From: Allomuricauda sp. CAU 1633
Lineage (GTDB): Bacteria; Bacteroidota; Bacteroidia; Flavobacteriales; Flavobacteriaceae
Length of the DNA: 64,000 nt
Assembly: GCF_017313225.1 (NCBI RefSeq)
Contig: NZ_JAFLNE010000009.1
Span: forward strand, 1-64,000
Direction of reading: 5' to 3'
Shown here: positions 43,780 through 53,753 of the stretch, one piece after another
Position numbering within the stretch: the first letter of the stretch is position 1
Layout of the letters: each line of letters opens with the position of its first letter
Notes under the pieces: generated by a model
Told to the model about the DNA's origin: nothing
Databases searched by the model: none
What the model saw: only the letters and a program-made list of their open reading frames with translations
Position numbers and translations under genes: made by a program

Positions 43780-45168
43780 ATGAGTAAAATCAAAAAAATA
43801 AAGTATGGCATGGTGGCTGTTTTATCCGCTAGCTTGCTTACTATAGCTTGTAAACCATCTGCAGAAAAAGAAGAAACAAAGAGTGAGGAAGTTGTCAACG
43901 ACGTAAACTCACCGCTTCACTTGATGCAACCTGAATATCCAATTCCGTACGAAGCAAAATCAATAGAAGATGTAACCGCAACTTTGGATAGGGTTTACGA
44001 TTTTTTGGAAGCCTCAACGGCATCAAAAGTTATAGACAAAGAAACAAATGAGGAGATTACCAATTTTGATGACCTTAATGAAAATACGGTCTTTGAAGAA
44101 GGTACCTTTAGATTGACCAGTTACGAATGGGGGGTTACCTATGCAGGAATGCTTCACCTAACAGAAGCTACCGGTGATGCAAAGTATGCAGATTATACCA
44201 ACAAAAGATTACAACTTATTGCTGGCATAGCACCGTACTACAAAAAACAATTGGCCATAAACGATAAATTTCCATCCCCAATAAGACGAGCATTGCAGCC
44301 CCATGCCCTGGATGATTCAGGTGCTATTTGTGCAGCTATGATAAAAGCCAAAAGAAATGGGCTCGATGCAGATTTGCAGCCTTTGATAGACAATTTTATC
44401 GATTACATCAGCAACAAACAATTTCGTTTGGCTGACGGCACCTTGGCAAGAAATAGACCAAAGCCAAATACACTGTGGTTGGATGATATGTTTATGAGTG
44501 TCCCTGCGCTTGCCCAAATGGGTAAATTGACTGGAGACACCAAATATTTTGATGACGCCGTAAAACAAATCCGTCAATTTTCTGAGCGTATGTTCAATAC
44601 TGAAAAAGGACTCTATATGCATGGCTGGGTACAGGAAATGGAAGAACATCCACAGTTTCATTGGGCACGTGCCAATGGTTGGGCGGTGATGACATTGGTG
44701 GAATTACTGGAAGTGCTCCCTAAAGAACATGAAGGTTATAACGATGTTTTAAAACAATTGCAAGCCCACATTAGTGGATTGGCAAAATATCAATCAGGTA
44801 CTGGTTTTTGGCATCAATTGATCGATAGAAATGATAGTTATCTGGAGACTTCGGCAACGGCTATTTTCACCTATTCCATTGCCCGGGCCATTAACAGGGG
44901 CTATATTGATAAAATGGCGTATTCCCCAATGGTTTTGTTGGGATGGAATGCTGTATCGACCAAAGTAAACGAAAAGGGTCATGTTGAAGGCACATGTGTA
45001 GGAACAGGTATGGGGTTTGACCCCGCTTTTTATTACTACCGCCCCATAAACGTTTATGCAGCCCATGGATACGGACCTGTTCTGTTGGCGGGTGCTGAGG
45101 TTATCCAATTGCTGAAAGAGAATGAGTTTGAAATCAATGACAGTTCGCTGCAATTAAAAACCAAGTAA
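43780..45168 (+). CDS. GH88/GH105 unsaturated uronyl hydrolase (lipoprotein)
   Basis: The 462-residue lipoprotein (lipobox TIAC near residue 24; ATG at 43780 preferred to a TTG 33 bp upstream) is a paralogue of the enzyme at 23887-25188. It shares the SYEWGVTYAGML region, the catalytic TLWLDDMFMSVPA, HWARANGWAVMTLVE and the C-terminal VEGTCVGTGMGFDPAFYYYRP. Parts of the conserved C-terminal coding sequence are identical even at DNA level. Its stop codon overlaps the rhamnose mutarotase ATG by one base (TAATG), tying uronate removal to rhamnose use. Confidence 0.88.
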   Translation: MSKIKKIKYGMVAVLSASLLTIACKPSAEKEETKSEEVVNDVNSPLHLMQPEYPIPYEAKSIEDVTATLDRVYDFLEASTASKVIDKETNEEITNFDDLNENTVFEEGTFRLTSYEWGVTYAGMLHLTEATGDAKYADYTNKRLQLIAGIAPYYKKQLAINDKFPSPIRRALQPHALDDSGAICAAMIKAKRNGLDADLQPLIDNFIDYISNKQFRLADGTLARNRPKPNTLWLDDMFMSVPALAQMGKLTGDTKYFDDAVKQIRQFSERMFNTEKGLYMHGWVQEMEEHPQFHWARANGWAVMTLVELLEVLPKEHEGYNDVLKQLQAHISGLAKYQSGTGFWHQLIDRNDSYLETSATAIFTYSIARAINRGYIDKMAYSPMVLLGWNAVSTKVNEKGHVEGTCVGTGMGFDPAFYYYRPINVYAAHGYGPVLLAGAEVIQLLKENEFEINDSSLQLKTK

Positions 45169-45482
45169 TGTATAGAAATGCATTTACGATGAAGCTGAAG
45201 CCAGGCTTTGAAGCGGAATACAAAAAAAGACATGATGAAATATGGCCCGAATTGGTTGAGTTACTTTCAGAATCTGGCATTTCGGACTACTCCATTTTTT
45301 TGGACAGAGAAACTGGTGTCCTGTTCGCTTTTCAAAAACTGAAGGATGGTTTTGAAGGAGAATCGATACCTAACAACCCCATTGTAAAAAAATGGTGGGC
45401 CTATATGGCCGATATTATGGAAACCAATAAAGATAATTCACCCATTGAGAAGCCACTTATTGAAGTTTTTCACATGGATTGA
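45168..45482 (+). CDS. rhaM: L-rhamnose mutarotase
   Basis: The 104-residue cytosolic protein has the RhaM/RhaU pattern throughout: RNAFTMKLKPGFEAEYKKRHDEIWPEL with the catalytic-type His, SGISDYSIFLDRETGVLFAF, the NNPIVKKWWAYMADIM block and the C-terminal PLIEVFHMD. It interconverts alpha and beta L-rhamnose and so speeds entry into the isomerase pathway. It overlaps the GH105 gene by one base. Its presence here, 16 kb from the other rhamnose genes, marks rhamnose as a product of the locus. Confidence 0.94.
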   Translation: MYRNAFTMKLKPGFEAEYKKRHDEIWPELVELLSESGISDYSIFLDRETGVLFAFQKLKDGFEGESIPNNPIVKKWWAYMADIMETNKDNSPIEKPLIEVFHMD

Positions 45483-45549
45483 TTCTTTGTTGGGATAATA
45501 CCACTACCCAAATGTAATGGTCCGTTTAAAAATGAATTAAACGATTCTT

Positions 45550-46830
45550 ATGAAATTAAAAGCTGCTTGTTTTTTTTCGCTACTGTTATCCTTTGTAGCA
45601 ATGGGTCAACAGGTTAGGACAGAGGTGGCGGGAATCTATATTAATTATGATGAGGATAGTATAAAGCCCTATACGTTGCCAGATCCTTTGGTTTTGGAAA
45701 GTGGGAAGAAGGTAGAAAGTGGTGAAGAGTGGTTTAAAAAAAGGCGTCCAGAGATACTTGAACTGTTTAAGAGCGAACAGTTCGGAAAGTTTCCTGAGGA
45801 AAGAAAGTTAAGTTTTAAAATATATGAAAGCCAAGCTTTGGCTCTTGATGGAAAGGCCACAAGGACCCAGCTTACTTTATTTTTTACCCAGGATACCACA
45901 AAGCTTAAGGCCGATTTACTGATTTATGTACCGGTCAGCGCCAAAAAACCATCTCCGTTACTGCTTAAAATTGGTTTTAGCCCCAATTCACTTGCCGTGG
46001 ATGACCCAGAGGTAAGAGAAGGAATGATGTGGAATCGGGAAGGAGAAAGGATTCCTGCTTCCGAAGGGCGTAGATTCGGTACGTTCGATGTAGAAAAATT
46101 TATTTCCAACGGAATTGGTGTAGCAACTATTTATTACGGTGATATTGAACCTGATTTTCCGAATGGGATTAAAAACGGAATCAGGGGTCATTACCTGAAA
46201 GAAGGGGCCAATTATCCTGCTCCAGATGAGTGGGGAACCATTTCCGCATGGGCTTGGGGCCTCAGCCATGTAATGGATTATCTCGAAACCGATGATAACA
46301 TAGATTCGGAAAAAGTTGCGCTCTATGGAATTTCCCGTTTGGGAAAAACAGCTTTGTGGGCAGGAGCCATAGATGAAAGATATGGCATGGTAATAGCCAG
46401 TTGCTCCGGGGAAGGCGGAGCGGCCATTTCTAGAAGACAGTACGGTGAGACCATTGCCCACATGATACACCCCACAAGATACTTTTACCAATTTTGTGGA
46501 AATCGTGCAAAATATGCTTTTAATCCCAATAGCAGTCCTATTGATGCCCATATGTTACTTTCCTTGATTGCACCGCGCCCATTGTTGTTACAAACGGGCA
46601 TTACCGATGGTTGGTCGGATCCAAAAGGGGAGTTTGTTGCTGCCAAGGCCGCGGAACCCGTTTATAATTTATTGGGAAAGAAAGGGCTGGGTGCTTCTGA
46701 ATGGCCCACAGCGGAAACCCCTGTTCTAAGTGATATTGGATATTATATGCACGATGGGGGGCATGGTTCAATGCCTTCCGATTATGATGTTTTTATTGAT
46801 TTTATAAAAATGCACTTCATCAAAAACTAA
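45550..46830 (+). CDS. CE15-type glucuronoyl esterase-like hydrolase
   Basis: The 426-residue secreted alpha/beta hydrolase (signal peptide about 1-19) has the CE15 marks: nucleophile motif GISRLGKTALW near residue 260, CSGEGGAAISRR near 286 with the acidic residue, and YMHDGGHG near 400 carrying the catalytic His. CE15 enzymes cleave esters of (4-O-methyl-)glucuronic acid. Here no xylanase is nearby, so the ester is more likely a uronate ester in pectin or arabinogalactan side chains; the GH115 gene 2.8 kb downstream would act on the freed glucuronate. Adjacent genes are rhaM and GH78. Confidence 0.85.
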   Translation: MKLKAACFFSLLLSFVAMGQQVRTEVAGIYINYDEDSIKPYTLPDPLVLESGKKVESGEEWFKKRRPEILELFKSEQFGKFPEERKLSFKIYESQALALDGKATRTQLTLFFTQDTTKLKADLLIYVPVSAKKPSPLLLKIGFSPNSLAVDDPEVREGMMWNREGERIPASEGRRFGTFDVEKFISNGIGVATIYYGDIEPDFPNGIKNGIRGHYLKEGANYPAPDEWGTISAWAWGLSHVMDYLETDDNIDSEKVALYGISRLGKTALWAGAIDERYGMVIASCSGEGGAAISRRQYGETIAHMIHPTRYFYQFCGNRAKYAFNPNSSPIDAHMLLSLIAPRPLLLQTGITDGWSDPKGEFVAAKAAEPVYNLLGKKGLGASEWPTAETPVLSDIGYYMHDGGHGSMPSDYDVFIDFIKMHFIKN

Positions 46831-46842
46831 AATAGGACGTCC

Positions 46843-48612
46843 ATGAAATCTTTTATTTCTCTCGTTGTGATTGTACTGATTACAGTAACAAGTTATGGCC
46901 AACTCCCACCCGTATTTGGTTCTGAATATGAGGGAATCGCTCAAAAAGATGAACTGACCAGGGCTTATATTTCACCCATAAAGATATTATGGACCTCCGA
47001 TTCTTCCGGCGAACTTGTTAAAAACACAGATGTGCTTTTAAAAAAAGGGAACAGCCAGTCCGATATGAGTAGAGTAACTCAATTTTGCTCCATAAAAAGC
47101 ACCGAAATAGATACCTCTTCCATTATCCTGGACTATGGGAAGGAGCTGCACGGAGGTCTACAGTTGGTTATGGGCGGTTCTTCAAGAAGGGAACCCTCTT
47201 TGGTACGGATTCGTTTTGGGGAGTCCGTTGGGGAAGTCAACAGTCAAACCTATAATTCAGATTGGTTAATGGGCTTTTCTACCGATGATCATGCCAAGCG
47301 GGATATTATTGTTGAAATTCCAAGAACCGGTCTGTTTGAAATTGGGAATACCGGCTTTCGATTTGTTCGCATTGATTTATTGCAGCCAAATACAACCATC
47401 AACCTTAAGGAAGCAAGAGCTATTTTGCGGTATAGGGATATTCCGTATTTGGGTACTTTTAAAAGTAGCAATTCAAGACTTGATTCCATTTGGCTTACCG
47501 GGGCCTATACCACCCATCTGAACATGCAAGAGTACCTTTGGGATGGCATTAAACGAGATCGATTGGTTTGGCTTGGAGATTTTCATCCAGAACTTGAAAC
47601 CATTACAAAAGTCTTCGGTTATAACGAAGTGGTTCCGAAAAGTCTTGATCTGGCCTGTGAGCAATATCCTCTGCCCAATTGGATGAATGGTATGACCTCA
47701 TATTCATTTTGGTATTTGATCATTCATCACGATTGGTATATGCAAAATGCAGATATTGATTTTTTAAAGAAGCACAAGGATTATATCGTGGGGTTGATTG
47801 ATCAGATTTCTTCAAAGATTGATGACAATGGAACTGAAACCTTGGGAGAATTCCGGTTTTTAGACTGGCCATCCACCCCAAATAAAGAAGGTGTTGAGGC
47901 AGGCTATCGTGCACTTTTGGTCTGGGCTTTGAAAGATGCCATAAAACTGTGTGAAGTGTTGGACGAAAAAGAATCCATTGTCAAATGTGAAGCGTCCATC
48001 AAAAAACTGAACAAAAATATAATGGACCATAATAATTTGAAACAAGCTGCCGCCCTCATGGCAGTGGCGGGTATTATGGATCCCGTGAAAGCGTGCAATG
48101 ATGTGGTGGGTGTTAATGGGGCAGCCGAATTCTCTACCTTTTATGGGCTTTATATGCTCGATGCCCTGTCTTTGGCAAACCGCCATAACGATGCATTGGA
48201 TATCATAGACGCCTATTGGGGTGGAATGTTGGATATGGGTGCTACTACATTTTGGGAAGATTTTAATATTGAGTGGATTATGAACTCTGCGCGTATTGAT
48301 GAATTTACGCCAGAGGGGATGAATGATATTCATGGTTCATTTGGGGCATATTGCTATCCTAGTTTCCGACATAGTTTATGTCATGGTTGGTCCTCGGGGG
48401 TAACGGCATGGTTAAGTGAAAATGTTTTGGGAGTAACGGTTCTTGAGGCGGGTTGTAAAACCATTAAGATAGAACCTCACTTGGGAGACCTTGAGTGGGT
48501 AGAAGGTAGTTTTCCAACGCCCATGGGAGTTGTGAAAATTAAGCATACCAAAATGGAGGATGGCAACGTAAAGACCGAAGTGGATGCGCCCGAGGGTATA
48601 AAAGTGTTATAA
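46843..48612 (+). CDS. GH78-type alpha-L-rhamnosidase
   Basis: The 589-residue secreted protein (signal peptide about 1-19) has an N-terminal beta-sandwich with LDYGKELHGGLQL and GNTGFRFVRIDL (about 90-190), and then an (alpha/alpha)6 catalytic domain. That domain carries the GH78 block DGIKRDRLVWLGDFHPE near residue 235 and the downstream acidic TTFWEDFN near 470 and LCHGWSSGVTAWLSE near 512. It releases alpha-L-rhamnose. It is shorter than the usual GH78 (about 700-1000), lacking some N-terminal modules. It follows CE15 by 12 bp and precedes DUF1080 by 22 bp. Confidence 0.87.
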   Translation: MKSFISLVVIVLITVTSYGQLPPVFGSEYEGIAQKDELTRAYISPIKILWTSDSSGELVKNTDVLLKKGNSQSDMSRVTQFCSIKSTEIDTSSIILDYGKELHGGLQLVMGGSSRREPSLVRIRFGESVGEVNSQTYNSDWLMGFSTDDHAKRDIIVEIPRTGLFEIGNTGFRFVRIDLLQPNTTINLKEARAILRYRDIPYLGTFKSSNSRLDSIWLTGAYTTHLNMQEYLWDGIKRDRLVWLGDFHPELETITKVFGYNEVVPKSLDLACEQYPLPNWMNGMTSYSFWYLIIHHDWYMQNADIDFLKKHKDYIVGLIDQISSKIDDNGTETLGEFRFLDWPSTPNKEGVEAGYRALLVWALKDAIKLCEVLDEKESIVKCEASIKKLNKNIMDHNNLKQAAALMAVAGIMDPVKACNDVVGVNGAAEFSTFYGLYMLDALSLANRHNDALDIIDAYWGGMLDMGATTFWEDFNIEWIMNSARIDEFTPEGMNDIHGSFGAYCYPSFRHSLCHGWSSGVTAWLSENVLGVTVLEAGCKTIKIEPHLGDLEWVEGSFPTPMGVVKIKHTKMEDGNVKTEVDAPEGIKVL

Positions 48613-48634
48613 AGAATACATCAAATGCAATCGT

Positions 48635-49579
48635 ATGTGGACTAAGACAAGAAAAAATGAATTCAGAAAACAGATGTTCAAAATGCTATTGGTACTGCTT
48701 GCCTTGCAGTTTATGGCATGTTTGAACAAAAAACCAGTGCAAACAAATCCAGAAGAAGAGACATGGGTTTCATTGTTCAATGGAGAGAATCTAGAGGGTT
48801 GGGAGATGAAATTTTCCGGTCAGGACCTGAATGTCAATTACAAAAATACAGTGCGCGCCGAGGACGGCATTTTAAAACTTTCCTACGATGATTATGATAC
48901 GTTTGGTGATGCGTACGGACATGTTTATTATCATAAACCCTTTTCATACTATAAAATTAGATTTGATTATCAATTTGTTGGAGATCAAATAGAGGGGGGC
49001 ACGCCCGGTAATAATAGAAATAGTGGTATCATGCTTCATTCCCAATCCGCAGCGAGCAATGGAATGGACCAAGATTTTCCGGTTTCCATAGAAATGCAAT
49101 TTCTGGGCGGATTGGAAGAGGGTAAGGAGCGGCCAACGGGCAATGTTTGCACACCGGGAACAGCTGTTGAGATGAATGGGGAAGTCAACTATGACCACTG
49201 CATTTCATCTTCATCGGAAACCTACTACGGAGATCAATGGATTAGTGCAGAAGCCATTGTAATGGGTGGCGAATCCATGACTTTCATAATTGAAAACGAT
49301 ACGGTCTTGGCATTCCAAAAACCCCAAATTGGTGGCGGATTTATCAGTAAAGCTTACGAAGGTGAGGATTGGGATAGATTTGGTGTGGGCAACAAGGAAG
49401 AATGGATTGCCAAAGAAGGGAAAATTTTAACCGAGGGATATATTGCACTTCAGGCAGAAAGTCACCCCATCAATTTTAGGAATTTGGAACTCCTAAACCT
49501 ATGCGGATGTAAGGATCCAAAAGCCAAGAATTATAAATCTTACTATGTTAAGGATGATCCGTCTGCTTGTGAGTATTGA
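48635..49579 (+). CDS. DUF1080-domain lipoprotein with C-terminal Cys tag
   Basis: The 314-residue protein has a lipobox (FMAC near residue 29) and one DUF1080 domain (about 45-290: SLFNGENLEGWEM, NRNSGIMLHSQ, EMQFLGGLEEG, INFRNLELLNL). After it comes a short tail with Cys at CGCKDPKAKNYK and DDPSACEY, resembling the repeat GCxDPxAxNYxPxAxxDDGSC found in many marine bacterial proteins. The tail may be a small disulfide-bonded module. Carbohydrate binding or cleavage is inferred from the family. It lies between GH78 and GH115. Confidence 0.78.
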   Translation: MWTKTRKNEFRKQMFKMLLVLLALQFMACLNKKPVQTNPEEETWVSLFNGENLEGWEMKFSGQDLNVNYKNTVRAEDGILKLSYDDYDTFGDAYGHVYYHKPFSYYKIRFDYQFVGDQIEGGTPGNNRNSGIMLHSQSAASNGMDQDFPVSIEMQFLGGLEEGKERPTGNVCTPGTAVEMNGEVNYDHCISSSSETYYGDQWISAEAIVMGGESMTFIIENDTVLAFQKPQIGGGFISKAYEGEDWDRFGVGNKEEWIAKEGKILTEGYIALQAESHPINFRNLELLNLCGCKDPKAKNYKSYYVKDDPSACEY

Positions 49580-49660
49580 TTACAACCAATCTATCACACA
49601 CTATCATACAATTAACCATATTTGAATAGCAGCCCGCTGAAACAAAATATTGATATCGGC

Positions 49661-52135
49661 ATGAAATCATTAGGTACATTTCTATGTAGTATACTATTTA
49701 TCTGTTTTTCTTCATGTTCGCAGAAAAGCGACGGTTTTCTTATTTATGACGGCAATGATGTTGTTTCAATCTTTGTTGATGAGAACAGCGATGCGTTAAT
49801 ACGTTGGGCAGCTGAAGAATTTGCAACGGATATTGAAGACCTGACCGGGAAACGACCTGAGATTGTGTTTACTTCAAAAATCAATTCTGCAGGGGGAATT
49901 TATATCGGTCAGTTTCAAGATGAATTGATAGATGCTTCAACAGCGGCACCTTTTGATATGGAAGGTGACTGGGAAAAATTTTCAATACTCCAACAAGAGA
50001 ATAATCTGTTTATCGTTGGAAGCGATGTGCGAGGTACGGTATATGGGATTTTTGAAGTTGCGGAATGCTTGGGTGTTTCTCCTTGGAAATGGTGGGCGGA
50101 TGTTCGGCCTATAAAAAAGGAGAATCTACAACTCCACTTGCCCGAAGAGGGCATTACGGAGTCTCCCTCGGTTGAATATCGCGGTATTTTTATAAATGAT
50201 GAAGATTGGGGCTTGCAACCGTGGGCTGCAAAAACCTTTGAACCGGAAACTGGAGATATCGGCCCAAAAACCTATGAAAAAGTATTTCAATTGTTATTGC
50301 GTTTAAAGGCAAACACCATATGGCCTGGCATGCATCCCTGCACCCAAGGCTTCTTTACGGTAAACGGTAACAAAGAGATGGCCCAAAAATACCATATGGT
50401 CATTGGAACATCGCACGCAGAGCCCATGCTTAGAAACAATGTATCTGAATGGGACCATGAGCAGGGAGACTACAATTATGTGATCAATAAAGATCAAATA
50501 AACGCATACTGGCAATCACGACTGGATGAAGTTAAGCAAGGTAACAACCAGACCATTTTAACACTGGGGATGCGCGGTATTCATGACAGTGGAATGGAAG
50601 GGGTACAGAGCAAGCAAGAAGGGATGGAATTGGTGCAGGACATATTTGCCAACCAAAGACAGATGATTTCAAATACCTTTCAAACACCCATTGAAGAAAT
50701 TCCACAGGTGTTTATACCCTATAAGGAAGTTTTGGATTTGTATGATAATGGCATGTCCGTTCCAGATGATGTAACACTGATGTGGACGGATGACAACTAT
50801 GGATACATCAGAAGATTGAGCAATGAGGAGGAACAAAAAAGAGCGGGTGGAAGCGGTGTGTATTATCATTTAAGCTATTGGGGCAGGCCCCATGATTACC
50901 TTTGGTTGAGTACGGCGCAACCGGGGTTGATATGGTATGAAATGTCCAGGGCCTATGCCAATGGGGCCAAAAAAATATGGATAGCCAATATTGGGGATAT
51001 TAAGCCCGCTGAATATGATATGGAACTTTTTCTTGATTTGGCTTGGGACATTGCCTGCATCAAGGAAAATACCATTAACGATCATCACAAGAATTGGGCA
51101 AAAAGGGAATTTGGCAATGAAAATGCAGAAGAAATTTCAGAAATACTCCAGGAATATTACCGTCTTGCATTTTTAAGAAAACCAGAGTACATGGGTTGGG
51201 GGCAAACCGAACCCACAACCAGTAACAATCCTACACAATTTACCCAGTTAAATGATAATGAACTGCAACGAAGAATAGATGCTTATCAAAAGCTTTATGA
51301 ACGGGTGGAGAATATAAAAAATACGATTTCACAAGAAAAGCAAGATGCCTTTTTTCAGTTGGTTGAATATCCTGTAAAAGGAGCAGGGTTGATGAATTTT
51401 AAATTTTTAAAGGCCAGCCAAAGTCTATTGTTAAAGGATGACGCTGAAAAGGCCAAGTTATCGGAAGAAGTACAAATGGCTTATGACGAAATCGTAGCCT
51501 TGACCCATCACTACAATGAACTTAATAATGGTAAGTGGAATGCCATGATGAGTATGAGCCCAAGAAATTTGCCGGTATTTGGAATGCCAAATTACCCTAT
51601 GAAGGATAAAACCAAAGACAGTGTTGTTAATGAAAATCCCGCTGCAAAAAGTTCGAAACCCATATTTATACAGGCGAATGACTTTGATTTTTCCTATACC
51701 CCTGACGATTATCAATGGAAGCCAGTTGAAAATCTAGGATATAGCAATGCGGGAATGACGGTGTTCCCCTTAAAAAACCATTATTTTAAGGAGGACAAAC
51801 CGTATTTGGAGTATAAGTTTCATGCTGAAAAGCCCGGAGATTACGAGATTGAGCTTAGATCCTTGCCCACCCATGCAAACAATTTTGATTTTGAGTTAGG
51901 AGTATCCGTTGATACTGATTCTCCACAATACTACCCTTTAAATTCAAAGGGAAGAAGTCCTCAATGGAAGGAAAATGTCCTAAGGAACGCAGTTAAGGTT
52001 CTACATCCAATTTCCATTGAAAAAGAAGGAATGCATACACTGAAAGTATACGTGAGCCATACCGGAATTGTATTGGACCAAATCGCAATCAACCCTGTTG
52101 GGTACGGGGAATATTACGAAATTCCCCTGAATTGA
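49661..52135 (+). CDS. GH115 alpha-glucuronidase (lipoprotein)
   Basis: The ATG at 49661 gives 824 residues with a lipobox (FSSC near residue 19); the longer frame uses a TTG. The GH115 domain is clear: WAAEEFATDIEDLTGKRP, SDVRGTVYGIFEVAECLGVSPW, YRGIFINDEDWGLQPWA, LKANTIWPGMHPCTQGF and VTLMWTDDNYGYIRRLS. A C-terminal carbohydrate-binding-like sandwich (about 670-820) ends VLDQIAINPVG. GH115 removes terminal (methyl)glucuronic acid, classically from xylan but also from arabinogalactan. It ends the second plus-strand block and converges with the double CE12 gene (24 bp between stops). Confidence 0.92.
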   Translation: MKSLGTFLCSILFICFSSCSQKSDGFLIYDGNDVVSIFVDENSDALIRWAAEEFATDIEDLTGKRPEIVFTSKINSAGGIYIGQFQDELIDASTAAPFDMEGDWEKFSILQQENNLFIVGSDVRGTVYGIFEVAECLGVSPWKWWADVRPIKKENLQLHLPEEGITESPSVEYRGIFINDEDWGLQPWAAKTFEPETGDIGPKTYEKVFQLLLRLKANTIWPGMHPCTQGFFTVNGNKEMAQKYHMVIGTSHAEPMLRNNVSEWDHEQGDYNYVINKDQINAYWQSRLDEVKQGNNQTILTLGMRGIHDSGMEGVQSKQEGMELVQDIFANQRQMISNTFQTPIEEIPQVFIPYKEVLDLYDNGMSVPDDVTLMWTDDNYGYIRRLSNEEEQKRAGGSGVYYHLSYWGRPHDYLWLSTAQPGLIWYEMSRAYANGAKKIWIANIGDIKPAEYDMELFLDLAWDIACIKENTINDHHKNWAKREFGNENAEEISEILQEYYRLAFLRKPEYMGWGQTEPTTSNNPTQFTQLNDNELQRRIDAYQKLYERVENIKNTISQEKQDAFFQLVEYPVKGAGLMNFKFLKASQSLLLKDDAEKAKLSEEVQMAYDEIVALTHHYNELNNGKWNAMMSMSPRNLPVFGMPNYPMKDKTKDSVVNENPAAKSSKPIFIQANDFDFSYTPDDYQWKPVENLGYSNAGMTVFPLKNHYFKEDKPYLEYKFHAEKPGDYEIELRSLPTHANNFDFELGVSVDTDSPQYYPLNSKGRSPQWKENVLRNAVKVLHPISIEKEGMHTLKVYVSHTGIVLDQIAINPVGYGEYYEIPLN

Positions 52136-52159
52136 TTCGTAAGGGATAACGTAATTAAG

Positions 52160-53671
52160 TTATTGACTGATTTCGATATAATCCCTAATACCACATTCCT
52201 TTAAGTTCTTTAATGCGGTGGCTATGGTTTGGGCACTGAATTCAGCACCCAATTTGCCTGTATGGGTATGGTCTCTGGGGAAAAAAGGCTTTACAGTTTC
52301 TTTGCCCACATTCTCATACCGGACGGCGATACTATCATTGATGTCCAAATAAAAGGCATTTTCCATTTCGGCGGTTTCCCTTGACCATTTTACGTAGGTG
52401 TCATCTCTTCGTTCAACCTTTCCGTTGGGCCATTCATTTCGTGGTGTTAGGCTTAGAACAATGGGAACAGCCCCTTTTTCCTTGACTTCTTGGATATATT
52501 TTTTCATGTACCATCCAAAAGTGTGCACGGTTTCAGTAATGCTGTCCGGCCTGATTACATTTTGGGTTTCATCACCAATTCCTTTGAGTGAGCCTCTAAA
52601 TTTGGCTTTATCAATATTTCCTGCATCATTGTGCCCAAATTGAATCAAGACAAAATCACCCTTTTGAAATTCTTTTTTTGCAGCTTCCCAAAGGCCTTCA
52701 TATTCAAAAGTACGGGTACTCCTTCCACCCCTTGCTTTGTTTATGATATTGACTCGGGTGGTATCAAAAAATATCGGAAAAGGTACGCCCCATCCAACAG
52801 CATTTTCATCGCCATTATTTGCCATTGTGGAGTCCCCAATCAGAAATATATTTTTCTTTTTGGGCAACACAATTTTTGGTTGATCCAAGATGTAATCCTT
52901 TAATGATACATCAGATTTTAGCAATTCATCCGAAATCAATTTAGATGCCAGCATAGCTCCGCGGGCTGAGGTATGCGTATGGTCTTTTTTATAGAAGTAG
53001 GAGCCGGTAACTTTCTCTTCTCCTTCGGCATTCATCACCTCGACCATTTTACCGTTCAAATCTACGAACGTGACGCCTTCTTCTTCAGCAATTTGCTTTG
53101 CCCATAAACCATATGATTCATCATTTCTGGGTACTTTGCCATTCTCCCAAATATTTCTTGGAATTGGCGATACAACAATCGGGATTCCCCCTTTTTCCTT
53201 GGTTTGAGTCACTATTTTACGAATGTACCACCCGTAGCTATGTACAATTTCGTGCTTACCGGTAAGTATATTGTCGATTTCCTCGGTTTCTTCCCCAATG
53301 CCCTTTATAGTTCCGCGTGCCCTAAAGTCATCATTGATGGGGCCATCATCGTTATGACCGAATTGAATCAGTACAAAATCACCTTTTTTAAGTTTGTTGT
53401 TGACCGTGTCCCAAAGCCCCAGATTTTGATAGGTTCTGCTGCTTGTACCTCCCAGGGCATGATTTTCTACATTGACTTTGGTGCTGTCCAGAAACTGGCC
53501 AATAAAATCGCCCCAGCCCCAAAGGCCACCTGCTCCATCCCCTCTGCCGTTTTTAACCGTTGAATCTCCAACGGTGTACACTGTTGGCTTTTCGTCTACT
53601 TTGCTATTGCACTGAACAAATAGCGTGCTTATCAATAGAAGTAGTAAAACTGTTTTACCTTTCACTTTCAT
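52160..53671 (-). CDS. tandem two-domain CE12-type acetylesterase (lipoprotein)
   Basis: The 503-residue lipoprotein (FVQC near residue 21) contains two full SGNH esterase domains. Domain 1 (about 30-255) has VGDSTVKN, GGTSSRTYQN, FGHNDDG and KDHTHTSARGA. Domain 2 (about 272-495) has IGDSTMANN, GGRSTRTFEY, FGHNDAG and RDHTHTGKLGA. Both keep Ser, Gly, Asn and Asp/His, so both may be active. They are similar to each other throughout and arose by internal duplication. The gene would de-acetylate rhamnogalacturonan. It follows the GH43 gene by 82 bp in the minus-strand block CE12, GH43, CE8, GH2. Confidence 0.88.
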   Translation of the reverse strand: MKVKGKTVLLLLLISTLFVQCNSKVDEKPTVYTVGDSTVKNGRGDGAGGLWGWGDFIGQFLDSTKVNVENHALGGTSSRTYQNLGLWDTVNNKLKKGDFVLIQFGHNDDGPINDDFRARGTIKGIGEETEEIDNILTGKHEIVHSYGWYIRKIVTQTKEKGGIPIVVSPIPRNIWENGKVPRNDESYGLWAKQIAEEEGVTFVDLNGKMVEVMNAEGEEKVTGSYFYKKDHTHTSARGAMLASKLISDELLKSDVSLKDYILDQPKIVLPKKKNIFLIGDSTMANNGDENAVGWGVPFPIFFDTTRVNIINKARGGRSTRTFEYEGLWEAAKKEFQKGDFVLIQFGHNDAGNIDKAKFRGSLKGIGDETQNVIRPDSITETVHTFGWYMKKYIQEVKEKGAVPIVLSLTPRNEWPNGKVERRDDTYVKWSRETAEMENAFYLDINDSIAVRYENVGKETVKPFFPRDHTHTGKLGAEFSAQTIATALKNLKECGIRDYIEISQ

Positions 53672-53753
53672 GGCACATCATTATTTATTTCATTGACCAA
53701 AAAATGATAATCCAGGACTTTAAAATTTAAATTTCATAAATACTGAAACCTGC

